DNA from: Rhodospirillaceae bacterium
GTDB lineage: Bacteria; Pseudomonadota; Alphaproteobacteria; Rhodospirillales; Rhodospirillaceae
Length of the DNA: 64,000 nucleotides
Direction: 5' to 3'
NCBI GenBank assembly: GCA_018666155.1
Contig: JABJAH010000034.1
Location: forward strand, 1-64,000
Below the pieces are notes generated by a model. It did not search any database and was not told the DNA's origin. It saw only the letters and a program-made list of their open reading frames with translations. The position numbers and the translations under genes were made by a program. Position 1 is the stretch's first letter, and the number at the start of each line of letters is the position of its first letter. Shown one piece after another: positions 52,260 to 61,046 of the stretch.

Positions 52260-53117
52260 ATGACCACGCCTGCTTTTCCTTTGGTGCTCGCGACGTTAGA
52301 CCGTGTCGTCCTCACTGCGTTTGAAGAAGACCTGGGCACCGCCGGGGATATCACGTCAAGCACCACCGTCTCTGCCAACGCGATGGCAACGGCTGCCGTT
52401 GTCGCACGCCGTCGCGGTGCGATTGCCGGACTTAACGTGGCGGCTCGCGCGTTCACGCTTATAGACTCATCGCTTGAGGTTGATGTCTTAGCGGCGGACG
52501 GAGACCAGGTGGAGCAGGGGAGCGCGCTTCTGCAGGTGTCGGGAAATGCTCGTTCGATTCTGACCGGCGAACGCACGGCTCTTAATTTTCTGGGCCATCT
52601 TTCGGGAGTCGCGACTGAAACGCGCAAACTGGTCGACGCCATTTCTCATACTAAAGCGCGTATTTGTTGCACCAGAAAAACGACACCAGGTCTGCGGGCT
52701 CTCGAAAAGTACGCGGTGCGGTGCGGCGGTGGGTTCAATCACCGCTTCGGTCTTGGCGATGGGCTACTCATAAAAGACAATCACATCGTTGCGGCGGATG
52801 GCATTGCCGCTGCCGTACGCAATGCCAAATCGAAAATCGGCCATATGGTCAAGATAGAGGTCGAGGTCGACCGTTTGAATCAAATTGAAGCGGCGCTGGA
52901 GAGCGGCGCTGATGTCATCATGCTCGACAACATGGACCTGAAGACGATGGTTGAGGCCGTTGCACTGATCAATGATCGAGCGGTTGTTGAAGCCTCAGGG
53001 TCTATAACCATCGACACGGCAGCGGCGGTTGCGGAGACCGGCGTGGATGTGATTTCCGTGGGGTGGATCACCCATTCCGCGCCCTGCCTTGACGTTGGTC
53101 TGGATTTTAAAGAGTAG
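52260..53117 (+). CDS. nadC: Nicotinate-nucleotide diphosphorylase (carboxylating)
   Basis: Quinolinate phosphoribosyltransferase, 285 aa: converts quinolinate and PRPP to nicotinate mononucleotide, CO2 and PPi. Motifs: 'EDLGTAGDITS' at the N-terminus, 'RTALNFLGHLSGVAT', 'CCTRKTTPGLRALEKYAV', 'GGGFNHRFGLGDGLLIKDNH' in pieces and 'VMLDNMDLKTM'. Last gene of the nrtR-nadA-nadC unit; convergent with flgE, with a terminator between. Confidence 0.96.
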   Translation: MTTPAFPLVLATLDRVVLTAFEEDLGTAGDITSSTTVSANAMATAAVVARRRGAIAGLNVAARAFTLIDSSLEVDVLAADGDQVEQGSALLQVSGNARSILTGERTALNFLGHLSGVATETRKLVDAISHTKARICCTRKTTPGLRALEKYAVRCGGGFNHRFGLGDGLLIKDNHIVAADGIAAAVRNAKSKIGHMVKIEVEVDRLNQIEAALESGADVIMLDNMDLKTMVEAVALINDRAVVEASGSITIDTAAAVAETGVDVISVGWITHSAPCLDVGLDFKE

Positions 53118-53126
53118 CAGCCCATA

Positions 53127-53160
53127 GAAAAAGCCCCGGAGACTGGGTCCCCGGGGCTTC
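53127..53160 (-). terminator. Intrinsic terminator for flgE (leftward)
   Basis: AAGCCCCGG (53131-53139) pairs with CCGGGGCTT (53151-53159). Read leftward, the stem is followed by a run of T (complement of the A-run at 53128-53132), a standard intrinsic terminator for flgE. Read rightward no T-run follows, so it would serve nadC only weakly. Confidence 0.85.
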
Positions 53161-53182
53161 GTCGTGATTTATGCGTTAAGAC

Positions 53183-55048
53183 TTAACGCTTAATTCTAAG
53201 CAGTTCTTCGAGCATGTCGTCCGACGTGGTGATCACTTTGGCGGCGGAGGAATAAGCCCGCTGCGTTGTAATCATCCGCGTAAATTCTTGTCCTAGGTCG
53301 ACGGTGGAAGACTCCAGCGCGGCAGCGTTGATCTGCCCCGCTCCGGCGTCACCTGCTTCACGCATCACGGGGTTGCCCGAGTTGTCGGTTGAGAGCCAGA
53401 CGTTACCGCTCAAGTTGTTCAAGCCGTTCGGGTTAGTGAACGTTGCGACCGGGATCATAAACACTGGTCGCGTCACACCATTATCGAATAGGGCCGTCAC
53501 GATGCCGTCTTGTCCAACGGACACGCCAGCAAAGTTACCGAATTTGGCACCGTTCTGTTGCAGGAAGTTCAGTTGGAAGTTGCCGGACAGCTGCGTTAAT
53601 CCATCAGGTGTACCGAAGTTACCAGTAAACACTTCAATGGCCGGGCTATTTTGGTTACCGGCTGCCATGTTTTCGGCGCCGTTGGCCCAAACAATTTCAA
53701 GAGTGTGGTCCGGCATGTTGGCGGTCGCTGCATCGAGTCCAAACAACAGGTTTGGTGTACCGCTCCCGCTGAACTCTATGGCGTTGATGCCCAATGTGCC
53801 GGCAGATAGATCGTACCACCCGGCGGTGGGGCTTAGCATAGGCACGGCGTAGCCGGCCGGATCGTTCTGGAAGATTACTGAATTACCACCGCCATCGTTG
53901 ATGTTCGCTGTAAAACTCATGTCGACGTTACCACCGCCGGTTTCTGCGGCTTGATCAAAAGTGATGCCGTTTTCGCCGGCGATGCGTCGCGCCCAATCAC
54001 CAGGTGGGGTGGGGGCAGCCCCGAATACGGTTGCGTCGGTCAGGAAGGTGTTCATCCGGGTCGCCACCTGATCAAGAATTTGGCTTAATGTCCGGCCAGT
54101 CGTGTTAACGACCTGTGCAGGGACGCCAGTGGGGGTATAGGCGGTGACATCAGCTAAAGCCGAATCAAGAATGATCGTTGCGATATCACCATTGCCGGCA
54201 ACCATGTCGAGGGTGCCGGAAAGCGGCGCTGTGAATGAATCGAGGAAATCAAGACGCCCAGCGGAGAAGTAGGTGTCACCGTTCGGGCCGGAGAGTTCAA
54301 CAACAGCAGACTGCGCTGGCTGCTCAATCGCAAAGTCCCAGTTGTTGGCCGCTGTCTTACGGAATTCGTATGTCAGGTTGTGCGGATTGCCGAGTGAATC
54401 AAAAATCAGGTTGTTGACCCGCTCCGAGCCGCCGACCAACGCTTCAGCCGGCAGGTTGGCACCAATCGCAACCGTCGTTGTTGGAGAGGCTGTGCCGCCG
54501 ATGGTTTGCAGGTTGATCGGGCGCAGGTTGCGGTTGTCGATCACGTTGTCATTGATCAGGACACGGTCCCCAGATCCGTCGATATAGGATTTCATGAAGG
54601 TGTTGTTGCCCACCTGCACCTGGGCGGCGCCGTTGCTGCCGTCAAAGAAGCTAAGAGGCCACCCCTGCATGTAGTAACCACCGACATTCTGCAGGAAGCC
54701 TTCTTTATCAACCCGGAAAGAGCCGGCGCGGGTGAATGCGAACTGGTCGCCCGATTGCGGTTGGGCTGCTTCGTTCGCGACAAAGAAGCCCTGGCCCGAG
54801 AGGGCGAGATCGGTAGACGCCGTCGTCGCCTGGAGCAGACCTTGTAGGTCAACGCTCTGGCGCGGTGCAGCTTGCACACCGCCCGGCGAGTACTGGGTCA
54901 ATGACACCTGAGAGGTGACCAGGGTTTTGAAGTTCACCTGAGTCGCCTTGTAACCAATCGTATTGATGTTGGTTACGTTGTCAGCGATGGCACCCATAGC
55001 GCTCGACTGGGCCTGTAGCCCTGAAACCCCAAGCATGAGACCGACCAT
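53183..55048 (-). CDS. flgE: Flagellar hook protein FlgE
   Basis: Structural subunit of the flagellar hook, 621 aa. The N-terminal rod-type motif 'GVSGLQAQSSAMGAIADNV' then 'NINTIGYKATQVNFKTLV' and 'LALSGQGFFVANE' are clear, and the C-terminus has 'LESSTVDLGQEFTRMITTQR' in pieces, then 'AYSSAAKVITTSDDMLEELL'. The middle D1-D2 region is variable as in the family. No frameshift or stop. The start codon ends at 55048 with GGAG 5 bases upstream, but that ribosome site lies inside the truncated GT9 gene on the other strand, so its original promoter region appears replaced. Confidence 0.94.
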   Translation of the reverse strand: MVGLMLGVSGLQAQSSAMGAIADNVTNINTIGYKATQVNFKTLVTSQVSLTQYSPGGVQAAPRQSVDLQGLLQATTASTDLALSGQGFFVANEAAQPQSGDQFAFTRAGSFRVDKEGFLQNVGGYYMQGWPLSFFDGSNGAAQVQVGNNTFMKSYIDGSGDRVLINDNVIDNRNLRPINLQTIGGTASPTTTVAIGANLPAEALVGGSERVNNLIFDSLGNPHNLTYEFRKTAANNWDFAIEQPAQSAVVELSGPNGDTYFSAGRLDFLDSFTAPLSGTLDMVAGNGDIATIILDSALADVTAYTPTGVPAQVVNTTGRTLSQILDQVATRMNTFLTDATVFGAAPTPPGDWARRIAGENGITFDQAAETGGGNVDMSFTANINDGGGNSVIFQNDPAGYAVPMLSPTAGWYDLSAGTLGINAIEFSGSGTPNLLFGLDAATANMPDHTLEIVWANGAENMAAGNQNSPAIEVFTGNFGTPDGLTQLSGNFQLNFLQQNGAKFGNFAGVSVGQDGIVTALFDNGVTRPVFMIPVATFTNPNGLNNLSGNVWLSTDNSGNPVMREAGDAGAGQINAAALESSTVDLGQEFTRMITTQRAYSSAAKVITTSDDMLEELLRIKR

Positions 55049-55492
55049 TTGCGCTCCATTGCACTGACCAATTGGTCGCCGGTCTTGGATGTGCCTGATG
55101 TGGAGTTTGTCAGCCTTCAGGTCGGAAGCGACGGAACAGAGTTGGCAAACATCTCGTCTGACTACACCATCACCGATGCATCGGCTGCGTTGACAGACTT
55201 CTCACACACGGCGGCGTGGATTGCCCATCTTGATCTGGTGATCTCAGTCGATACGGCTACAGCTCACCTGGCAGCGGCCATGGGCCGTCCCACCTGGCTT
55301 CTTATTTCGCCGGCGAACGACTGGCGCTGGATGACAAATCGCAGCGACTCACCATGGTACCCGACCGTGCAGATCTTTCGCGCATCGAAAGTGCGAATCT
55401 GGACTGATGTTATGCACAAGGTTGCTCAGGCCTTAGCTGAGCGCGTATCAAAGGGCGACCTACTCGATCAATCAGGTGCTTCAGATGAGTGA
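55049..55492 (+). pseudogene. C-terminal fragment of a family 9 glycosyltransferase
   Basis: A 147-codon frame matching only the C-terminal half of TPR-linked GT9 (heptosyltransferase-like) proteins: 'RSIALTNWSPVLDVPDVEFVSLQ' pattern in pieces, 'DFSHTAAWIAHLDLVISVDTA', 'AHLAAAMGRPTWLLIS' and 'DWRWMTNRSDSPWYP'. The family's N-terminal domain is absent. Homology begins at about codon 2, and upstream the frame enters flgE antisense and meets a stop at 55022. The TTG start is formal, not convincing. So the 5' part was lost exactly at the flgE start. Its end overlaps the next gene by 8 bp. Confidence 0.75.
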
Positions 55493-56138
55493 TGATATCC
55501 CGGTAATATTTGCGCAGACTCAGCTGAAGCCGCGCCCAGTCGTGATTTTCCTGTCGGCATCTCACGCGACCCAAATGGAACAATACGTGGTTGCAGGCTG
55601 GCAAGTGCTGTTGTCCCCGTCTTTTACCGGTTGCGACGTACCTGCAGATTTGAACGTAGATGTTTTTGACCCGTCTGCCCTGGAGGTTTCACCCAATCTA
55701 GTCATAGGAGATGTCGTTCATCTCACTGACGAGTGGCGGCATACGGTCACATTATTTACGCCAGACACAGTTAAGATCAACGCGGCATTCACGGAAGACC
55801 CAGAAGTAGTGACGGCAGCTGCCGCCTTTCTCGGTCAGCAGGGCTATACTTTGAGCGCATCTCACTGGAGCGGTGAGAACGTGTTTGGGTACAGATGTCT
55901 TGATCGGATCGACGCCCTTTCTGTTTTCCAGCCGACGCCATGGACGAAGCTGAACCTCATTGCATACAAGGATGCGGACAAGGCGGCCGATATGGTTCGC
56001 TTTGGCCGGTTCTATGCTGGGCAGGAAAAACGAATTGGTGAACTCGAGGTTAGTCGAGCGGTTCGGAGCGACTACATCACGCAATTAGAAGACGCGCTTA
56101 TGGCGTATCAAAAAGACGGAGCGCCGCTAAAGGGGTGA
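55485..56138 (+). CDS. Hypothetical protein in the glycosyltransferase block
   Basis: A 217-aa protein I do not recognise. Mixed alpha/beta with no signal peptide or membrane segment. The pattern 'PWTKLNLIAYKDADKAADMVR' near residue 150 and a helical C-terminal tail suggest a methyltransferase- or glycosyltransferase-associated protein, but this is a guess. The ATG at 55485 overlaps the GT9 fragment's stop, consistent with translational coupling to the once intact glycosyltransferase. It overlaps the 3' end of the convergent GT41-like gene by 12 bp. Confidence 0.65.
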   Translation: MSDDIPVIFAQTQLKPRPVVIFLSASHATQMEQYVVAGWQVLLSPSFTGCDVPADLNVDVFDPSALEVSPNLVIGDVVHLTDEWRHTVTLFTPDTVKINAAFTEDPEVVTAAAAFLGQQGYTLSASHWSGENVFGYRCLDRIDALSVFQPTPWTKLNLIAYKDADKAADMVRFGRFYAGQEKRIGELEVSRAVRSDYITQLEDALMAYQKDGAPLKG

Positions 56139-57890
56139 CGGCAAGCGACTTTCAAAAGCCTGCCATAACAACTCACCGACTTCTCTTCCCATGAAATCGG
56201 ACTGCCCCAAGCCCGCTCGGTCGGCCATTTCTTCGACGGCCTGAGCAATTTCGTCGCGTAAAGAGTCATCGCCACTCAAGCGCACTGCGACCGCAACATA
56301 GTCATCCCTTGATTCTGTAACCATAACATCAAGTTCGATTTCACGAAGAAGCGCAGCGCTTTGGCGACAGCGCGCTGTCTCGCCCGCCAGAACGACCGGT
56401 GGGCATCCGCATTTAAGAGGGTCGATGATTGAGACCGCTCCCGAATAAGGGAAGCTGTCGAGATAAATATCGGCCAATTTTAAGAGACCATAGATAGGTG
56501 CGCGTGACGGCTGTGCATCAAGAAGGTGTAGCCGAGCGACATCGATACCCGCAGCCTTGAAGCGCTCTTGAATAAAACGAATGAAACTTTTGCGCTGTGG
56601 ATAGTGCGCAGACCAATTTGGGTTGAAAGGATACAAGACCAAATGGGAGTCTGGCACGGCACCGAGAATATCTGTCCAGGCGTTTATCAGATCCGGTCCA
56701 ATCTTGAACGCGTTCGTCCCTGATACAAACAGCTTGCCGCTTTCTGGTATGCCGAGATCGCTGCGGGTCAACGCCTGCGGTTCAATCTGGCCATCAATAA
56801 AATGATAATGATTGGACGAGCCCTCGACCAAAATGAGCTCTTCGGTGTAATCGTTTTCTGCTCCTTCAGGTTCGTTGAGAGCCCCATTGATAAATAGATC
56901 GACGGTGTCAAAGCCGGTGGTCATCGGAGAGGCGTGCATCGTGACTTGTAGGCGGGCAAGTCTTTGCGCCATCAACAAGGTCCATGGGAATGTACATACG
57001 TTGGTTAGGTTGGCTGCTCCGATTAGAACATCGAGATCCTCCTGAACGATCATGTCAGCCGATTGGGCGATGTCATCAACGGGCAGCGCAATTAGAGCAT
57101 CCGCTAAGTCATCAACGCCTCGGCTGACACTATCGGCAGCGGCATCGGGCACAAAGGCTGTGATGTTAAACCGTTCTTTTGACAGTCCGAAGAGGTGTCC
57201 CCTAATAGCCGCCATTTCCGAGTGCGACCCCGGACTCAATATCCCGATCCGAAGTTGTTCGGGCATACGATCAGGCCAATTGGGCATTTTGGTGCGGGCG
57301 AGTCCTGACGTCTCCAGGTATCGCTGAATCAGATCTGCGCGCATGACGCTAATCTCTTTCAGGGAGACATCTTCCCCATAAACTGGGGTAAGGATAAACC
57401 CGTCGAGAAACCCGTTAAGCACTGCGCTACGGAAATCGGGTTCATCAATAACGCGCGCCGCCTTGTGAATCTCTTCCATCGACTTTGTGAGATGAACCAG
57501 AGCTTGTCGCCGAGCGCCATCTCGGTCGAAGAATTGAGGTAAGCCAAGAAGCGCTCGAACCATCGTGGCAGCGATCTCGGTCGGCACATCGATCAATTCG
57601 AACGACCGTTCAATCCGGTAGGAATACATAAATAATGATAAAGCGAGATATGCGCAGGCCTTGCGCACCGGATCATATTCGACCGTCAACATGCGATGGC
57701 ATCGCTCGGCGACCGCTTGATCCGACTTCGACATCGGGAGGTGGCGTAGGCCCGAATTGTACATGGCCGCCAATGCGTCGCCCGATGCAGCATTGCTCAA
57801 TGCCGAAATTTTATCGATCCGGGCATCAAGGCAAATCTCCGCCAATTCGAGGCGAAGATCGCGCAGTTTATGTTCTGTTTCGGAATCCAT
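56127..57890 (-). CDS. GT41-like (O-GlcNAc transferase/SPINDLY-type) glycosyltransferase
   Basis: A 587-aa protein with an N-terminal helical region (1-195) and a two-lobed GT41-type catalytic domain: 'LRIGILSPGSHSEMAAIRGH' in pieces, 'DVLIGAANLTNV', 'RLARLQVTMHASPMTTGFDTVD' in pieces, 'KLFVSGTNAFKIGPDLINAW' in pieces, 'HLLDAQPSRAPIYGLLKLAD' in pieces and 'DSFPYSGAVSIIDPLKCGCP'. Such bacterial enzymes move a sugar onto proteins, often flagellins, or onto glycans. The N-terminal TPR array is weak. Overlaps nothing downstream except 12 bp of the hypothetical gene; waaA starts 2 bp upstream on the same strand. Confidence 0.82.
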   Translation of the reverse strand: MDSETEHKLRDLRLELAEICLDARIDKISALSNAASGDALAAMYNSGLRHLPMSKSDQAVAERCHRMLTVEYDPVRKACAYLALSLFMYSYRIERSFELIDVPTEIAATMVRALLGLPQFFDRDGARRQALVHLTKSMEEIHKAARVIDEPDFRSAVLNGFLDGFILTPVYGEDVSLKEISVMRADLIQRYLETSGLARTKMPNWPDRMPEQLRIGILSPGSHSEMAAIRGHLFGLSKERFNITAFVPDAAADSVSRGVDDLADALIALPVDDIAQSADMIVQEDLDVLIGAANLTNVCTFPWTLLMAQRLARLQVTMHASPMTTGFDTVDLFINGALNEPEGAENDYTEELILVEGSSNHYHFIDGQIEPQALTRSDLGIPESGKLFVSGTNAFKIGPDLINAWTDILGAVPDSHLVLYPFNPNWSAHYPQRKSFIRFIQERFKAAGIDVARLHLLDAQPSRAPIYGLLKLADIYLDSFPYSGAVSIIDPLKCGCPPVVLAGETARCRQSAALLREIELDVMVTESRDDYVAVAVRLSGDDSLRDEIAQAVEEMADRAGLGQSDFMGREVGELLWQAFESRLPSPL

Positions 57891-57891
57891 T

Positions 57892-59172
57892 TTAGGCCTG
57901 TCCCGACCTTTGCGTCGGCCTAGATAATAGGTCTGATATGGCGCTATTGGTCTTAGTAACGCTTGCCTGCGCTGACACCGTCATATTTTTGGCGGCGTCA
58001 GACAATGTCTTTCGCTCGTCCGCGTTAGAAACAAGACGCACAACTGTCTCCGCCAAGGCCTCATCGGTATTGATTTGAAGTGCCATTCCGTCCTTGATCA
58101 TTCTCTCGGCGATGTCCTGAAAGTTCTCCATATTCGGCCCAAACAGTATGGCACAGTCAAAGTGACAGGGCTCAATCGGGTTTTGTCCCCCGTGCGCTGC
58201 CAGACTCTTTCCCATGAAGACAATGGGGGCAATCGAGAACAGGGTGCCGAGTTCCCCAAGAGTGTCGGCCACATATATAGATGTTGAACGATCAATCGGC
58301 TCGTCGTTACTTCTGCATGCGGCGCGTAAGCCGTGCCTCGTTGCGCTCTGTGCTATTGCCTTGCCACGGTCTGGGTGGCGTGGGGCAATGATGGTTAAAA
58401 TATCTGGCACCGTTTTGCTCAGGCGGGAATGGGCTGCGAATGCGATTTCTTCCTCACCTGGATGCGTGCTGGCCGCTAGCCACACCGGTCGGGCGTTCAT
58501 CATCTGGAGAAGGGCTCGTTGTGCTTCAATGTCCACCGGCAGAGGTGCGGCTGCGAGTTTAACATTGCCGGTCACCTCAACGCGTCGAGCGCCAATCGCA
58601 CGGAACCGGTCTGCAAATTCTTCGGATTGAGCGAGAACGAGATCAAGGCTGGCCATGACTTGGCGCGCTGTCGTTGAAAAGCGCTGCCAGCCCCGCGCGG
58701 TTTTTTCTGATAGTCGTCCATTTACAACAATCGAGGAGATATTCCGGTCACGTAGCGCGAAAAGCGTGTTTGGCCAGAGCTCAGATTCCATCCGCAAAGC
58801 GAGATCAGGTCGCCACAGATCCAGGAACCGGTTGACCCAAGCGCGGCGATCCCAGGGAGCGAATTGATGAATGGCCCGGTCAGGCAGGCGCTCGGCGAGA
58901 ATCCGGGCGCTGGTGACCGTTCCCGTGGTGACAAGAACATTCATTGCCGGGTCTTTGAGGAGGTGGTTGACGATGGGCAGAAGGGCGATGGCTTCACCGA
59001 CGCTAGCCGCATGGCACCACGCGAGCTTTCCTTCGGGACGAGAGGCGGCCGTAATGCCACGCCGCTCCGAGAGCCGCAGAGGTTCTTCTTTTCCGCGCCA
59101 TGCCCGCAGACGCAAAATTATGCGCAGCGGCCAGGCAGCCAAGTCAGTGAAAATTCGATAGAGAGGCAGCAT
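57892..59172 (-). CDS. waaA: 3-deoxy-D-manno-octulosonic acid transferase
   Basis: Kdo transferase (KdtA/WaaA), 426 aa: adds Kdo to lipid A precursor at the inner membrane. An N-terminal hydrophobic anchor (about 9-24) is followed by 'RRGITAASRPEGKLAWCHAA' in pieces, 'SVGEAIALLPIVNHLL', 'TTGTVTSARILAERLP', 'MESELWPNTLFALRDR' and C-terminal 'GQNPIEPCHFDCAILFGPNM'. All are WaaA hallmarks. Its Glu in 'ASVGE' is the likely base. It is upstream of, and probably co-transcribed with, the GT41-like gene. Confidence 0.94.
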   Translation of the reverse strand: MLPLYRIFTDLAAWPLRIILRLRAWRGKEEPLRLSERRGITAASRPEGKLAWCHAASVGEAIALLPIVNHLLKDPAMNVLVTTGTVTSARILAERLPDRAIHQFAPWDRRAWVNRFLDLWRPDLALRMESELWPNTLFALRDRNISSIVVNGRLSEKTARGWQRFSTTARQVMASLDLVLAQSEEFADRFRAIGARRVEVTGNVKLAAAPLPVDIEAQRALLQMMNARPVWLAASTHPGEEEIAFAAHSRLSKTVPDILTIIAPRHPDRGKAIAQSATRHGLRAACRSNDEPIDRSTSIYVADTLGELGTLFSIAPIVFMGKSLAAHGGQNPIEPCHFDCAILFGPNMENFQDIAERMIKDGMALQINTDEALAETVVRLVSNADERKTLSDAAKNMTVSAQASVTKTNSAISDLLSRPTQRSGQA

Positions 59173-59265
59173 TCTCTGTCACACAGCCATAAATACGGGT
59201 TCCGGCGCTGCTTTGTGCACCGGCGTGGCGAATAGTATGACGTGAAAGAACCGCGTTGGTTAGGT

Positions 59266-59550
59266 TTAGTCGGTGATTAGGTAGTCGACCATCGCTTCGG
59301 CTTTTGGCGCTTCTTGACCAGCGGATTCAGCTTGCTCGCGAATCCAGGCTTTGGCTTCTTCGGCATCGACCGGGTTTTTCTTGAGCATCAGAGACATGAT
59401 CGCCTGGGTGGCAAACATATTGGCGGCAAGATCGTCGATCGCGCCCAGCAGCATTTCAAACTGACCGCTATTGGATTCGGCCAGATTTTCCATGTCGTCA
59501 GAAACCTTCGACAGGAGGCCTTTGACTTGGCTCATCATGAAATCGGACAT
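59266..59550 (-). CDS. Small acidic helical protein
   Basis: A 94-aa protein with strong upstream GGAAGGGAG. Helical, with a Met-rich stretch 'MFATQAIMSLMLKK' in the middle that could form a hydrophobic face. No recognised family. It stands alone, 93 bp upstream of waaA on the same strand; no other gene uses the 158 bp between it and the GT4 start. Clean start and a good ribosome site make it likely real. Confidence 0.65.
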   Translation of the reverse strand: MSDFMMSQVKGLLSKVSDDMENLAESNSGQFEMLLGAIDDLAANMFATQAIMSLMLKKNPVDAEEAKAWIREQAESAGQEAPKAEAMVDYLITD

Positions 59551-59708
59551 GGAAACTCCCTTCCTTGCCTCATCTCGGACTTGCTCTCGTCCGTGTGTTG
59601 TCGTTTGTTGAGTGGGAACACCCTAAGATTGACGGGCCCCACTATCATTTTATACCCCGCAATCTCGTCCTACGCCACTTTGGTAAACAAGCTCTTAAGG
59701 ATCATGCG

Positions 59709-60890
59709 ATGAGCGAGACAGTTTCGGCCCCTATCGTTATTGGGTGGCAAGTTGGGGTGCCGAGCGGCTGGGGTACATACGGACTCAATCTGGCGGTGCA
59801 ACTGTGTACGAAAGGCATTGATGTGGGGCTGCCCTTTCTCGCTCAGACTCTAAACGTCACGTCAGAACAGAATGCTCTGCTCAAGCCGGCACTTGGTGCT
59901 CATAGGGACTATCAAGCGTTGTCCAACGAAGAAACGGGCCGCCAGTTATCATCGACGTTTCTTAGGGCTCTGGGCGACGGCCTCGACTTTCCACCATTTC
60001 TTGATCCTTGGTCCGGGCAGCCTGACGTTGGCGTGGTCTTTTTTGAATCCGCGGCTATCCCACCGGAAAACGTGACGCGGGCTGCGGGCCTGGATGCGAT
60101 CATCGCGGGATCTAGCTGGAATGCCGAGGTCTTAGAGTCCGCTGGCTTAACGAACGTTTTTAATTGTCCCCAAGGGATCGATCCGACCCTCTTTTATCCC
60201 GGCCAGAAAACCAACCGGTTTGGTGACCGATTCACGGTGTTTTCCGGCGGTAAGCTGGAGTACCGCAAGGGGCAGGATCTCGTGGTTGCCGCCTTTAAAC
60301 GTTTTCATGAGCGGCATCCCGAGGCGCTCTTGGTTACGGCTTGGCATAATCCGTGGCCGGAGGCGGCGCAGTCTCTTTCGGTCTCTCCCCATGTCGAAAC
60401 TGTTCCTGGAACCGATGCGGCGGGGAACCTTGACGTTGCAGCTTGGCTACAAGCGGAAGGTCTGACGGCAGACTCTTTTGTTGATCTTGGTAGGCTGGCC
60501 AATGGGGAAACACCGTCGGTCTTGTGGGAAATGGATGTCGCCCTATTCCCTAACCGATGTGAAGGGGGCACGAATCTCGTCGCCATGGAAGCGATGGCAT
60601 GCGGGGTGCCGTGCATTGTATCGCGCAATACCGGCCATCTTGATCTCTTCGGCGACAACACATGTTTCGGGATTGATCTTCAGATTCCATTGGGTGAGGT
60701 GACCGGGCGCAAAGATCTTGAGGGGTGGGGTGAGTCTTCTATCGAGGAATTGGTCCAGAAGATGGAAATTGCATTCACTGATAGTGAACAAAGCCGAACC
60801 GTTGCAGCAAACGGCTCGCGCTTTATGGCCGAGTGGTCGTGGTCGGCGCAGGTTGATCGCCTGATAGAGGTAATCGGTAAAGTGTCTTAA
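59709..60890 (+). CDS. Family 4 glycosyltransferase
   Basis: A 393-aa GT-B enzyme. The second lobe carries 'FNCPQGIDPTLFYPG', 'FTVFSGGKLEYRKGQDLV' and 'FPNRCEGGTNLVAMEAMACG', with the EX7E-type 'EGGTNLVAME' donor-binding motif. Start at the ATG 59709, seven bases after AAGGA; the longer frame from 59565 adds 48 unrelated residues. It probably adds a sugar to a surface polysaccharide or glycoprotein. Followed by a GT41 remnant on the other strand. Confidence 0.85.
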   Translation: MSETVSAPIVIGWQVGVPSGWGTYGLNLAVQLCTKGIDVGLPFLAQTLNVTSEQNALLKPALGAHRDYQALSNEETGRQLSSTFLRALGDGLDFPPFLDPWSGQPDVGVVFFESAAIPPENVTRAAGLDAIIAGSSWNAEVLESAGLTNVFNCPQGIDPTLFYPGQKTNRFGDRFTVFSGGKLEYRKGQDLVVAAFKRFHERHPEALLVTAWHNPWPEAAQSLSVSPHVETVPGTDAAGNLDVAAWLQAEGLTADSFVDLGRLANGETPSVLWEMDVALFPNRCEGGTNLVAMEAMACGVPCIVSRNTGHLDLFGDNTCFGIDLQIPLGEVTGRKDLEGWGESSIEELVQKMEIAFTDSEQSRTVAANGSRFMAEWSWSAQVDRLIEVIGKVS

Positions 60891-60898
60891 GAGGAGTG

Positions 60899-61046
60899 TT
60901 AGGCGGTCTTGCACCAGTCTTGCCACGCCGAACGCATGGCCTGCGCGAAGTTGCCGGCAAACTTTTCGCCATCGCAAAGGGCTGACGTGCTGACCTGATC
61001 ACGCATAGCGCTACGTAAAGCCGCGAGTGTCTCTATGTCTGTGGCG
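60899..61046 (-). pseudogene. C-terminal remnant of a GT41/SPINDLY-type glycosyltransferase
   Basis: About 48 codons ending at a stop at 60899. The translated 'LAALRSAMRDQVSTSALCDG' then 'FAQAMRSAWQDWC' matches the final 40-45 residues of TPR/O-GlcNAc-transferase-like proteins ('LAALR...SPLCD...W..WC'). The homology begins at about 61045 and further right the frame is fliX antisense. So a large GT41 gene has been cut at the fliX start. It is separate from the intact GT41-like gene at 56127. Confidence 0.65.

Noticed and set aside
59565..59708. Longer start for the GT4 glycosyltransferase
   Set aside because: The added 48 residues have no GT features, and the ATG at 59709 has AAGGA at the right distance.
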